Positions 1 through 10,309 of a stretch of 64,000 bases of DNA are shown in pieces. The notes below the pieces were generated by a model. The model ran no database searches. It was not told the DNA's origin and was given only the letters and a program-made list of their open reading frames with translations. The first letter of the stretch is position 1, and every line of letters begins with the position of its first letter. The position numbers and the translations under genes are program-made. Source of the stretch: Osmia lignaria lignaria (Eukaryota; Arthropoda; Insecta; Hymenoptera; Megachilidae); the NCBI RefSeq assembly GCF_051020975.1, contig NW_027478169.1, forward strand, positions 11,160,001 to 11,224,000, read 5' to 3'.

Positions 1-111
1 TTTTTGATCAGACGCGTAGTTCTCGAGATATATCAAGATATTTAAAAGTTCCGAAGCCGCACCAACATAATAGAGATACAGAAACACCGTGGCCCCTTTC
101 TTTGAGATAAC

Positions 112-160
112 TCTGCACTATTGCGAGCTGCAAATGCCACTTCCAGCTTAGCTGTGCAGA
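112..160. other. Nested dyad (potential hairpin or cruciform) in each monomer
   Basis: Outer arms TCTGCAC (112-118) and GTGCAGA (154-160) are perfect reverse complements of 7 bp. Inside them, AGCTG (126-130) and CAGCT (144-148) form a second 5-bp arm pair. Units with GAGCTGGAAATG and CCAGCTTAG lengthen the inner arms to 8 bp with a 7-base loop, for example 13971-13978 with 13986-13993. Units with GTGCAGAG extend the outer arms to 8 bp. Type B units weaken the inner stem (AGCCG) but gain a perfect 10-bp palindrome GCACTAGTGC (for example 759-768). Dyads are known in several centromeric satellites; a function here is only inferred. Confidence 0.6.
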
Positions 161-183
161 AGAAGAACAACAAGAAGAAGAAA
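157..183 (+). repeat. GAA/CAA triplet tract with mirror symmetry
   Basis: A 27-base stretch without any T, made of GAA triplets flanking two CAA triplets. Positions 158-181 read the same in both directions along one strand, a 24-base mirror repeat centred between 169 and 170. The tract is present in almost every unit. It is where the 15-bp deletion of the 307-bp units falls, and where type D units carry GAG for GAA. Mirror purine tracts can form triplex DNA, but the two C interruptions make that uncertain here. Confidence 0.75.
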
Positions 184-329
184 TATCTCGAAATATGTCC
201 GTCAGGCCCCTTCCCTTGAGATAAATCTGCAAATATCTCGGAAACGAAGAGAGCTATAGCAAAATGATAAGAGACCTTTTTTGTAGAGAATTAAGTTTCC
301 TACTTTTTATGTTCTATGATATTTTTTGA

Positions 330-1939
330 TCAGATGCGTAGTTCTCGAGATATATCAAGATATTTAAAAGTTCCGAAGCCGCACCAACATAATAGAGATA
401 CAGAAACACCGTGGCCCCTTTCTTTGAGATAACTCTGCACTATTGCGAGCTGCAAGTGCCACTTCCAGCTTAGCTGTGCAGAGGAAGAACAACAAGAAGA
501 AGAAATATCTCGAAATATGTCCGTCAGGCCAGTTCCTTTGAGCTGAATCTGCAAATATCTCGGAAACGAAGCGAGCTATGGCAAAATGTTAAGCGACGTT
601 TTTTGTAGAGAATTATGTTTCCTACAATTTATGTTGTATGATATTTTTTGATCAGAAGCGTAGTTTTCGAGATATATCGAGATATTTAAAAGTTCCGAAG
701 CCGCACCAACATAATAGAGATACAGAAACACCGTGGCCCCTTTCTTTGAGATAACTCTGCACTAGTGCGAGCCGCAAATGCCACTTCCAGCTTAGCTGTG
801 CAGAAGAAGAACAACAAGAAGAAGAAATATCTCGAAATATGTCCGTCAGGCCCCTTCCCTTGAGATAAATCTGCAAATATCTCGGAAACGAAGCGAGCTA
901 TTGCAAAATGTTAAGAGACCTTTTTTGTAGAGAATTGGGTTTCCTACTTTTTATGTTCTATGATATTTTTTGATCAGATGCGTAGTTCTCGAGATATATC
1001 AAGATATTTAAAAGTTAAGAAGCCGCACCAACATAATAGAGATACAGAAACACCGTGGCCCCTTTCTTTGAGATAACTCTGCACTATTGCGAGCTGCAAA
1101 TGCCACTTCCAGCTTAGCTGTGCAGAAGAAGAACAACAAGAAGAAGAAATATCTCGGAATATGTCCGTCAGGCCCCTTCCCTTGAGATAAATCTGCAAAT
1201 ATCTCGGAAACGATGCCAGCTATGGGAAAATGTTAAGAGACCTTTTTTGTAGAGAATTAAGTCCCCTACTTTTTATCTTCTATGATATTTTTTGATCAGA
1301 TGCGTAGTTCTCGAGATATATCAAGATATTTAAAAGTTCCGAAGCCGCACCAACATAATAGAGATACAGAAACACCGTGGCCCCTTTTTTTGAGATAACT
1401 CTGCACTATTGCGAGCTGTAAATGCCACTTCCAGCTTAGCTGTGCAGAAGAAGAACAACAAGAAGAAGAAATATCTCGAAATATGTCCGTCAGGCCCCTT
1501 CCCTTGAGATATATCTGCAAATATCTCGGAAACGAAGCGAGCTATGGCAAAATGTTAAGAGACCTTTTTTGTAGACAATTATGTTTCCTACAATTTATGT
1601 TCTATGATATTTTTTGATCAGATGCGTAGTTCTCGAGATATATCAAGATATTTAAAAGTTCCGAAGCCGCACCAACATAATAGAGATACAGAAACACCGT
1701 GGCCCCTTTCGTTGAGATAACTCTGCACTAGTGCGAGCCGCAAATGCCACTTCCAGCTTAGCTGTGCAGAAGAAGAACAACAAGAAGAAGAAATATCTCG
1801 AAATATGTCCGTCAGGCCCCTTCCCTTGAGATAAATCTGCAAATATCTCGGAAACGAAGCGAGCTATGGCAAAATGTTAAGAGACCTTTTTTGTAGAGAA
1901 TTAAGTTTCCTACTTTTTATGTTCTATGATATTTTTTGA
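330..1939 (+). repeat. Five-unit higher-order repeat, copy 1 (1610 bp)
   Basis: Five distinct units in fixed order: a type D unit (330), a type B unit (652), a unit with AGTTAAGAAGCC (974), a unit with CCCCTTTTTTTGAG (1296) and a unit with TTTCGTTGAG (1618). The same five follow immediately in copy 2 with the same private variants. Reading both copies, the only difference I noticed is G at 748 against T at 2358. The near identity implies a recent tandem duplication of exactly five units. Confidence 0.92.
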
Positions 1940-3549
1940 TCAGATGCGTAGTTCTCGAGATATATCAAGATATTTAAAAGTTCCGAAGCCGCACCAACAT
2001 AATAGAGATACAGAAACACCGTGGCCCCTTTCTTTGAGATAACTCTGCACTATTGCGAGCTGCAAGTGCCACTTCCAGCTTAGCTGTGCAGAGGAAGAAC
2101 AACAAGAAGAAGAAATATCTCGAAATATGTCCGTCAGGCCAGTTCCTTTGAGCTGAATCTGCAAATATCTCGGAAACGAAGCGAGCTATGGCAAAATGTT
2201 AAGCGACGTTTTTTGTAGAGAATTATGTTTCCTACAATTTATGTTGTATGATATTTTTTGATCAGAAGCGTAGTTTTCGAGATATATCGAGATATTTAAA
2301 AGTTCCGAAGCCGCACCAACATAATAGAGATACAGAAACACCGTGGCCCCTTTCTTTTAGATAACTCTGCACTAGTGCGAGCCGCAAATGCCACTTCCAG
2401 CTTAGCTGTGCAGAAGAAGAACAACAAGAAGAAGAAATATCTCGAAATATGTCCGTCAGGCCCCTTCCCTTGAGATAAATCTGCAAATATCTCGGAAACG
2501 AAGCGAGCTATTGCAAAATGTTAAGAGACCTTTTTTGTAGAGAATTGGGTTTCCTACTTTTTATGTTCTATGATATTTTTTGATCAGATGCGTAGTTCTC
2601 GAGATATATCAAGATATTTAAAAGTTAAGAAGCCGCACCAACATAATAGAGATACAGAAACACCGTGGCCCCTTTCTTTGAGATAACTCTGCACTATTGC
2701 GAGCTGCAAATGCCACTTCCAGCTTAGCTGTGCAGAAGAAGAACAACAAGAAGAAGAAATATCTCGGAATATGTCCGTCAGGCCCCTTCCCTTGAGATAA
2801 ATCTGCAAATATCTCGGAAACGATGCCAGCTATGGGAAAATGTTAAGAGACCTTTTTTGTAGAGAATTAAGTCCCCTACTTTTTATCTTCTATGATATTT
2901 TTTGATCAGATGCGTAGTTCTCGAGATATATCAAGATATTTAAAAGTTCCGAAGCCGCACCAACATAATAGAGATACAGAAACACCGTGGCCCCTTTTTT
3001 TGAGATAACTCTGCACTATTGCGAGCTGTAAATGCCACTTCCAGCTTAGCTGTGCAGAAGAAGAACAACAAGAAGAAGAAATATCTCGAAATATGTCCGT
3101 CAGGCCCCTTCCCTTGAGATATATCTGCAAATATCTCGGAAACGAAGCGAGCTATGGCAAAATGTTAAGAGACCTTTTTTGTAGACAATTATGTTTCCTA
3201 CAATTTATGTTCTATGATATTTTTTGATCAGATGCGTAGTTCTCGAGATATATCAAGATATTTAAAAGTTCCGAAGCCGCACCAACATAATAGAGATACA
3301 GAAACACCGTGGCCCCTTTCGTTGAGATAACTCTGCACTAGTGCGAGCCGCAAATGCCACTTCCAGCTTAGCTGTGCAGAAGAAGAACAACAAGAAGAAG
3401 AAATATCTCGAAATATGTCCGTCAGGCCCCTTCCCTTGAGATAAATCTGCAAATATCTCGGAAACGAAGCGAGCTATGGCAAAATGTTAAGAGACCTTTT
3501 TTGTAGAGAATTAAGTTTCCTACTTTTTATGTTCTATGATATTTTTTGA
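1940..3549 (+). repeat. Five-unit higher-order repeat, copy 2 (1610 bp)
   Basis: Second copy of the preceding five-unit block at an offset of exactly 1610 bp. Private variants such as GATGCCAGCTATGGG (near 2822) and GTCCCCTACT (near 2871) match those near 1212 and 1261. Homology at this offset ends at about 3583, where the next unit has TATTCAAAAG instead of TATTTAAAAG. On the left the match begins near 265. Confidence 0.92.
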
Positions 3550-6500
3550 TCAGATGCGTAGTTCTCGAGATATATCAAGATATTCAAAAGTTCCGAAGCC
3601 GCACCAACATAATAGAGATACAGAAACACCGTGGCCCCTTTCTTTGAGATAACTCTGCACTATTGCGAGCTGCAAATGCCACTTCCAGCTTAGCTGTGCA
3701 GTGGAAGAACAACAAGAAGAAGAAATATCTCAAAATATGTCCGTCAGGCCAGTTCCTTTGAGCTGAATCTGCAAATATCTCGGAAACGAAGCGAGCTATG
3801 GCAAAATGTTAAGAGACGTTTTTTGTAGAGAATTATGTTTCCTACAATTTATGTTCTATGATATTTTTTCATCAGAAGCGTAGTTCTCGAGATATATCAA
3901 GATATTTAAAAGTTCCGAAGCCGCACCAACATAATAGGGATACAGAAACACCGTGGCCCCGTTCTTTGAGATAACTCTGCACTAGTGCGAGCCGCAAATG
4001 CCACTTCCAGCTTAGCTGTGCAGAAGAAGAACAACAAGAAGAAGAAATATCTCGAAATATGTCCGTCAGGCCCCTTCCCTTGAGATAAATATGCAAATAT
4101 CTCGGAAACGAAGCGAGCTATGGCAAAATGTTAAGCGACCTTTTTTGTAGAGAATTAAGTTTCCTACTTTTTATGTTCTATGATATTTTTTGATCAGATG
4201 CGTAGTTCTCGAGATATATCAAGATATTTAAAAGTTCCGAAGCCGCACCAACATAATAGAGATACAGAAACACCGTGGCCCCTTTCTTTGAGATAACTCT
4301 GCACTATTGCGAGCTGCAAATGCCACTTTCAGCTTAGCTGTACAGAAGAAGAACAACAAGAAGAAGAAATATCTCGAAATATGTCCGCCAGGCCCCTTCC
4401 CTTGAGATAAATCTGCAAATATCTCGGAAACGAAGAGAGCTATGGCAAAATGTTAAGAGACCTTTTTTGTAGAGAATTAGGTTTCCTACTTTTTATGTTC
4501 TATGATATTTTTTGATCAGATGCGTAGTTCTCGAGATATATCAAGATATTCAAAAGTTCCGAAGCCGCACCAACATAATAGAGATACAGAAACACCGTGG
4601 CCCCTTTCTTTGAGATAACTCTGCACTATTGCGAGCTGCAAATGCCACTTCCAGCTTAGCTGTGCAGTGGAAGAACAACAAGAAGAAGAAATATCTCGAA
4701 ATATGTCCGTCAGGCCAGTTCCTTTGAGCTGTATCTGCAAATATCTCGGAAACGAAGCGAGCTATGGCAAAATGTTAAGAGACCTTTTTTGTAGAGAATT
4801 AGGTTTCCTACTTTTTATGTTCTATGATATTTTTTGATCAGATGCGTAGTTCTCGAGATATATCAAGATATTCAAAAGTTCCGAAGCCGCACCAACATAA
4901 TAGAGATACAGAAACACCGTGGCCCCTTTCTTTGAGATAACTCTGCACTATTGCGAGCTGCAAATGCCACTTCCAGCTTAGCTGTGCAGTGGAAGAACAA
5001 CAAGAAGAAGAAATATCTCGAAATATGTCCGTCAGGCCCCTTCCCTTGAGATAAATCTGCAAATATCTCGGAAACGAAGCGAGCTATGGCAAAATGTTAA
5101 GAGACCTTTTTTGTAGAGAATTAAGTTTCCTGCTTTTTATGTTCTATCATATTTTTTGATCAGATGCGTAGTTCTCGAGATATATCAAGATATTTAAAAG
5201 TTCCGAAGCCGCACCAACATAATAGAGATACAGAAACACCGTGGCCCCTTTCTTTGAGATAACTCTGCACTAGTGCGAGCCGCAAATGCCACTTCCAGCT
5301 TAGCTGTGCAGAAGAAGAACAACACGAAGAAGAAATATCTCGAAATATGTCCGTCAGGCCCCTTCCCTTGAGATAAATCTGCAAATATCTCGGAAACGAA
5401 GCGAGCTATGGCAAAATGTTAAGAGACCTTTTTTGTAGAGAATTAAGTTTCCTACTTTTTATGTTCTATGATATTTTTTGATCAGATGCGTAGTTCTCGA
5501 GATATATCAAGATATTTAAAAGTTCCGAAGCCGCACCAACATAATAGGGATACAGAAACACCGTGGCCCCTTTCTTTGAGATAACTCTGCACCAGTGCGA
5601 GCCGCAAATGCCACTTCCAGCTTAGCTGTGCAGAAGAAGAACAACAAGAAGAAGAAATATCTCGAAATATGTCCGTCAGGCCCCTTCCCTTGAGATAAAT
5701 CTGCAAATATCTCGGAAACGAAGCGAGCTATCGCAAAATGTTAAGAGACCTTTTTTGTAGAGAATTATGTTTCCTACAATTTATGTTCTACGATATTTTT
5801 TGATCAGAAGCGTAGTTTTCGAGATATATCGAGATATTTAAAAGTTCCGAAGCCGCACCAACATAATAGAGATACAGAAACACCGTGGCCCCTTTCTTTG
5901 AGATAACTCTGCACTATTGCGAGCTGTAAATGCCACTTCCAGCTTAGCTGTGCAGAAGAAGAACAACAAGAAGAAGAAATATCTCGAAATATGTCCGTCA
6001 GGCCCCTTCCCTTGAGATAAATCTGCAAATATCTCGGAAACGAAGCGAGCTATGGCAAAATGTTAAGAGACCTTTTTTGTAGAGAATTAAGTTTCCTACT
6101 TTTTATATTCTATGATATTTTTTGATCAGATGCGTAGTTCTCGAGATATATCAAGATATTTAAAAGTTCCGAAGCCGCACCAACATAATAGAGATACAGA
6201 AACACCGTGGCCCCTTTCTTTGAGATAACTCTGCACTATTGCGAGCTGTAAATGCCACTTCCAGCTTAGCTGTGCAGAAGAAGAACAACAAGAAGAAGAA
6301 ATATCTCGAAATATGTCCGTCAGGCCCCTTCCCTTGAGATATATCTGCAAATATCTCGGAAACGAAGCGAGCTATGGCAAAATGTTAAGAGACCTTTTTT
6401 GTAGAGAATTATGTTTCCTACAATTTATGTTCTATGATATTTTTTGATCAGAAGCGTAGTTTTCGAGATACATCGAGATATTTAAAAGTTCCGAAGCCGC

Positions 6501-6769
6501 ACCAACATAATAGAGATACAGAAACACCGTGGCCCCTTTCTTTGAGATAACTCTGCACTAGTGCGAGCCGCAAATGCCACTTCCAGCTTAGCTGTGCAGA
6601 AGAAGAACAACAAGAAGAAGAAATATCTTGAAATATGTCCGTCAGGCCCCTTCCCTTGAGATAAATCTGCAAATATCTCGGAAACGAAGCGAGCTATGGC
6701 AAAATGTTAAGAGACCTTTTTTGTAGAGAATTAAGTTTCCTACTTTTTACCTTCTATGATATTTTTTGA
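3550..6769 (+). repeat. Mixed-order stretch of ten 322-bp units
   Basis: Ten units with no clean higher-order period. The units at 3550, 4516 and 4838 share TATTCAAAAG and GCAGTGGAAGAAC, variants I see nowhere else, so they descend from one local parent. Those at 3550 and 4516 are type D in their second GGCCCC box; the one at 4838 has the ordinary box, so it is probably a hybrid. 3872, 5160, 5482 and 6448 have type B features in full or part. The unit at 4194 has ACTTTCAGC and GTCCGCCAGG. No gene or non-satellite DNA is present. Confidence 0.85.
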
Positions 6770-9700
6770 TCAGATGCGTAGTTCTCGAGATATATCAAGA
6801 TATTTAAAAGTTCCGAAGCCGCACCAACATAATAGAGATACAGAAACGCCGTGGCCCCTTTCTTTGAGATAACTCTGCACTATTGCGAGCTGCAAATGCC
6901 ACTTCCAGCTTAGCTGTGCAGAGGAAGAACAACAAGAAGAAGAAATATCTCGAAATATGTCCGTCAGGCCAGTTCCTTTGAGATGAATCTGCAAATATCT
7001 CGGAAACGAAGCGAGCTATGGCAAAATGTTAAGAGACGTTTTTTATAGAGAATTATGTTTCCTACAATTTATGTTGTATGATATTTTTTGATCAGAAGCG
7101 TAGTTTTCGAGATACATCGAGATATTTAAAAGTTCCGAAGCCGCACCAACATAATAGAGATACAGAAACACCGTGGCCCCTTTCTTTGAGATAGCTCTGC
7201 ACTATTGCGAGCTGTAAATGCCACTTCCAGCTTAGCTGTGCAGAAGAAGAACAACAAGAAGAAGAAATATCTCGAAATATGTCCGTCAGGCCCCTTCCCT
7301 TGAGATATATCTGCAAATATCTCGGAAACGAAGCGAGCTATGGCAAAATCTTAAGAGACCATTTTTGTAGAGAATTATGTTTCCTACAATTTATGCTCTA
7401 TGATATTTTTTGATCAGAAGCGTAGTTTTCGAGATACATCGAGATAATTAAAAGTTCCGAAGCCGCACCAACATAATAGAGATACAGAAACACCGTGGCC
7501 CCTTTCTTTGAGATAACTCTGCACTAGTGCGAGCCGCAAATGCCACTTCCAGCTTAGCTGTGCAGAAGAAGAACAACAAGAAGAAGAAATATCTCGAAAT
7601 ATGTCCGTCAGGCCCCTTCCCTTGAGATATATCTGCAAATATCTCGGAAACGAAGCGAGCTATGGCAAAATGTTAAGAGACCTTTTTTGTAGAGAATTAA
7701 GCTTCCTACTTTTTATCTTCTATGATATTTTTTGATCAGATGCGTAGTTCTCGAGATATATCAAGATATTTAAAAGTTCCGAAGCCGCACCAACATAATA
7801 GAGATACAGAAACACCGTGGCCCCTCTCTTTGAGATAACTCTGCACTATTGCGAGCTGGAAATGCCACTTCCAGTTTAGCTGTGCAGAAGAAGAACAACA
7901 AGAAGAAGAAATATCCTGAAATATGTCCGTTAGGCCCCTTCCCTTGAGATAAATCTGCAAATATCTCGGAAATGAAGCGAGCTATGGCAAAATGTTAAGA
8001 GACCTTTTTTGTAGAGAATTCTGTTTCCTACAATTTATGCTCTATGATATTTTTTGATCAGAAGCGTAGTTTTCGAGATATATCGAGATATTTAAAAGTT
8101 CCGAAGCCGCACCAACATAATAGGGATACAGAAACACCGTGGCCCCTTTCTTTGATATAACTCTGCACTAGTGCGAGCCGCAAATGCCACTTCCAGCTTA
8201 GCTGTGCAGAAGAAAAACAACAAGAAGAAGAAATATCTCGAAATATGTCCGTCAGGCCCCTTCCCTTGAGATAAATCTGCAAATATCTCGGAAACGAAGC
8301 GAGCTATGGCAAAATGTTAAGAGACCTTTTTTGTAGAGAATTAGGTTTCCTACTTTTTATATTCTATGATATTTTTTGATCAGATGCGTAGTTCTCGAGA
8401 TATATCAAGTTATTTAAAAGTTCCGAAGCCGCACCAACATAATAGAGATACAGAAACACCGTGGCCCCTTTCTTTGAGATAACTCTGCACTATTGCGAGC
8501 TGCAAATGCCACTTCCAGCTTAGCTGTGCAGAGGAAGAACAACAAGAAGAAGAAATATCTCGAAATATGTCCGTCAGGCCAGTCCCTTTGAGCTGAATCT
8601 GCAAATATCTCGGAAACGAAGCGAGCTATGGCAAAATATTAAGAGACGTTTTTTGTAGAGAATTAAGTTTCCTACAATTTATGTTCTATGATATTTTTTG
8701 ATCAGATGCGTAGTTCTCGAGATATATCAAGATATTTAAAAGTTCCGAAGCCGCACCAACATAATAGAGATACAGAAACACCGTGGCCCCTTTCTTTGAG
8801 ATAGCTCTGCACTATTGCGAGCTGTAAATGCCACTTCCAGCTTAGCTGTGCAGAAGAAGAACAACAAGAAGAAGAAATATCTCGAAATATGTCCGTCAGG
8901 CCCCTTCCCTTGAGATATATCTGCAAATATCTCGGAAACGAAGCGAGCTATGGCAAAATGTTAAGAGACCTTTTTTGTAAAGAATCATGTTTCCTACAAT
9001 TTATGCTCTATGATATTTTTTGATCAGAAGCGTAGTTTTCGAGATACATCGAGATATTTAAAAGTTCCGAAGCCGCACCAACATAATAGAGATACAGAAA
9101 CACCGTGGCCCCTTTCTTTGAGATAACTCTGCACTAGTGCGAGCCGCAAATGCCACTTCCAGCTTAGCTGTGCAGAAGAAGAACAACAAGAAGAAGAAAT
9201 ATCTCGAAATATGTCCGTCAGGCCCCTTCCCTTGAGATATATCTGCAAATATCTCGGAAACGAAGCGAGCTATGGCAAAATGTTAAGAGACCTTTTTTGT
9301 AGAGAATTAAGCTTCCTACTTTTTATCTTCTATGATATTTTTTGATCAGATGCGTAGTTCTCGAGATATATCAAGATATTTAAAAGTTCCGAAGCCGCAC
9401 CAACATAATAGAGATACAGAAACACCGTGGCCCCTCTCTTTGAGATAACTCTGCACTATTGCGAGCTGGAAATGCCACTTCCAGTTTAGCTGTGCAGAAG
9501 AAGAACAACAAGAAGAAGAAATATCCTGAAATATGTCCGTTAGGCCCCTTCCCTTGAGATAAATCTGCAAATATCTCGGAAACGAAGCGAGCTATGGCAA
9601 AATGTTAAGAAACCTTTTTTGTAGAGAATTAAGCTTCCTACTTTTTATCTTCTATGATATTTTTTGATCAGATGCGTAGTTCTCGAGATATATCAAGATA

Positions 9701-9988
9701 TTTAAAAGTTCCGAAGCCGCACCAACATAATAGAGATACAGAAACACCGTGGCCCCTCTCTTTGAGATAACTCTGCACTATTGCGAGCTCGAAATGCCAC
9801 TTCCAGTTTAGCTGTGCAGAAGAAGAGCAACAAGAAGAAGAAATATCTCGAAATATGTCCGTTAGGCCCCTTCCCTTGAGATAAATCTGCAAATATCTCG
9901 GAAACGAAGCGAGCTATGGCAAAATGTTAAGAGACCTTTTTGGAGAGAATTAAGTTTCCTACTTTTTATGTTCGATGATATTTTTTGA
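6770..9988 (+). repeat. Second five-unit periodicity, looser
   Basis: Units at 7092, 7414 and 7736 correspond to 8702, 9024 and 9346 at an offset of 1610 bp. Shared private variants include GATAGCTCTGC with GCTGTAAATG (7092 and 8702), GAGATACATCGAG (7414 and 9024), and ATATCCTGAAAT with GTTAGG (7736 and 9346). The type D units at 6770 and 8380 also sit 1610 bp apart. The copies differ at more sites than the 330-3549 pair, so this duplication looks older or has been altered. The unit at 9668 is a further type C relative of 9346. Confidence 0.75.
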
Positions 9989-10309
9989 TCAGATGCGTAG
10001 TTCTCGAGATATATCAAGATACTTAAAAGTTCCGAAGCTGCACCAACATAATAGAGGTACAGAAACACCGTGGCCTCTTTCTTTGAGATAACTCTGCACT
10101 ATTGCGAGCTGCAAATGCCACTTCGAGCTTAGCTGTGCAGAAGAAGAACAACAAGAAGAAGAAATATCTCGAAATATGTCCGTCAGACCCCTTCCCTTGA
10201 GATGAATCTGCAAATATCTCGGAAACAAAGCGAGCTATGGCAAAATGTTGAGAGACCTTTTTGGAGAGAATTAAGTTTCCTACTTTTTATGTTCTATGAT
10301 ATTTTTTGA
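9668..10309 (+). repeat. Two consecutive 321-bp monomers
   Basis: Both units end with CCTTTTTGGAGAG instead of CCTTTTTTGTAGAG, a loss of one T plus a T-to-G change (near 9936-9944 and 10258-10265). The first is a type C unit with GAGCTCGAAATG and GAAGAGCAAC. The second has CTTCGAGCTT and GAGGTACAG. The same tail variant reappears twice in succession near 28246-28254 and 28568-28575, marking the start of the long duplicated block there. Confidence 0.9.

Larger units (their letters stand above)
80..266 (+). repeat. Internal sub-repeat inside the monomer
   Basis: The segments 91-117 and 205-231 match at 24 of 27 positions by my alignment, both running from GGCCCC through TTGAGATA to TCTGCA. The similarity extends both ways. 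A CCGT precedes each, with an extra CA in the second. GCGAGCT (123-129 in the first; GAGAGCT at 249-255 here, GCGAGCT in most other units) and GCAAATG or GCAAAATG (130-136 and 259-266) follow each in the same order. The second copy has about 12 extra bases between the box and GCGAGCT. This looks like an old duplication within the ancestral unit, with an offset of 114 bp between cores. The same layout is present in every unit I inspected. Confidence 0.8.
8..329 (+). repeat. Reference monomer (first complete 322-bp unit)
   Basis: This unit illustrates the architecture shared by the array. Positions 8-60 are a head with CTCGAG (22-27) and a CGAGATAT motif (24-31). A first GGCCCC-TTGAGATA box lies at 91-117 and a nested dyad at 112-160. 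A T-free GAA/CAA tract occupies 157-183. ATATCTCG lies at 183-190 and again at 233-240, the reverse complement of the head motif. A second GGCCCC-TTGAGATA box lies at 205-231. The tail (267-329) is AT-rich with T-runs at 277-282, 304-308 and 322-327. Unit boundaries are arbitrary because the array is circularly permutable. This unit has its own variants, such as CTATAG for CTATGG and ATGATAAG for ATGTTAAG near 255-270. Confidence 0.95.

Noticed and set aside
49..62. RNA polymerase III B box (GTTCCGAAGCC)
   Set aside because: It resembles GGTTCGAANCC only if one extra C is allowed, and I see no matching A box at a suitable distance upstream.
157..183. Expandable GAA microsatellite
   Set aside because: Tract length is constant in nearly all units; the only length change is the shared 15-bp deletion in the four 307-bp units.
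8..232. Minus-strand 74-codon open frame, repeated in most units, as a tandem gene family of small proteins
   Set aside because: It sits inside a satellite unit, has no recognisable domain, and is interrupted in at least a dozen units by different stop codons and in five by a frameshift. Its two similar segments simply reflect the internal DNA sub-repeat.
233..249. CENP-B box (reverse strand CTTCGTTTCCGAG in most units)
   Set aside because: Only the TTCG part of the box matches. The central A and the CGGG end of the mammalian consensus are absent.
8..329. Monomer as a dimer of two 161-bp halves (dinucleosome-like)
   Set aside because: 322 is twice 161, but bases 161 apart do not align. The real internal repeat has an offset of 114 bp.
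267..329. Phased A/T tracts giving intrinsic curvature
   Set aside because: The T-runs are centred about 26 and 18 bp apart, which does not fit a helical repeat of about 10.5 bp well.
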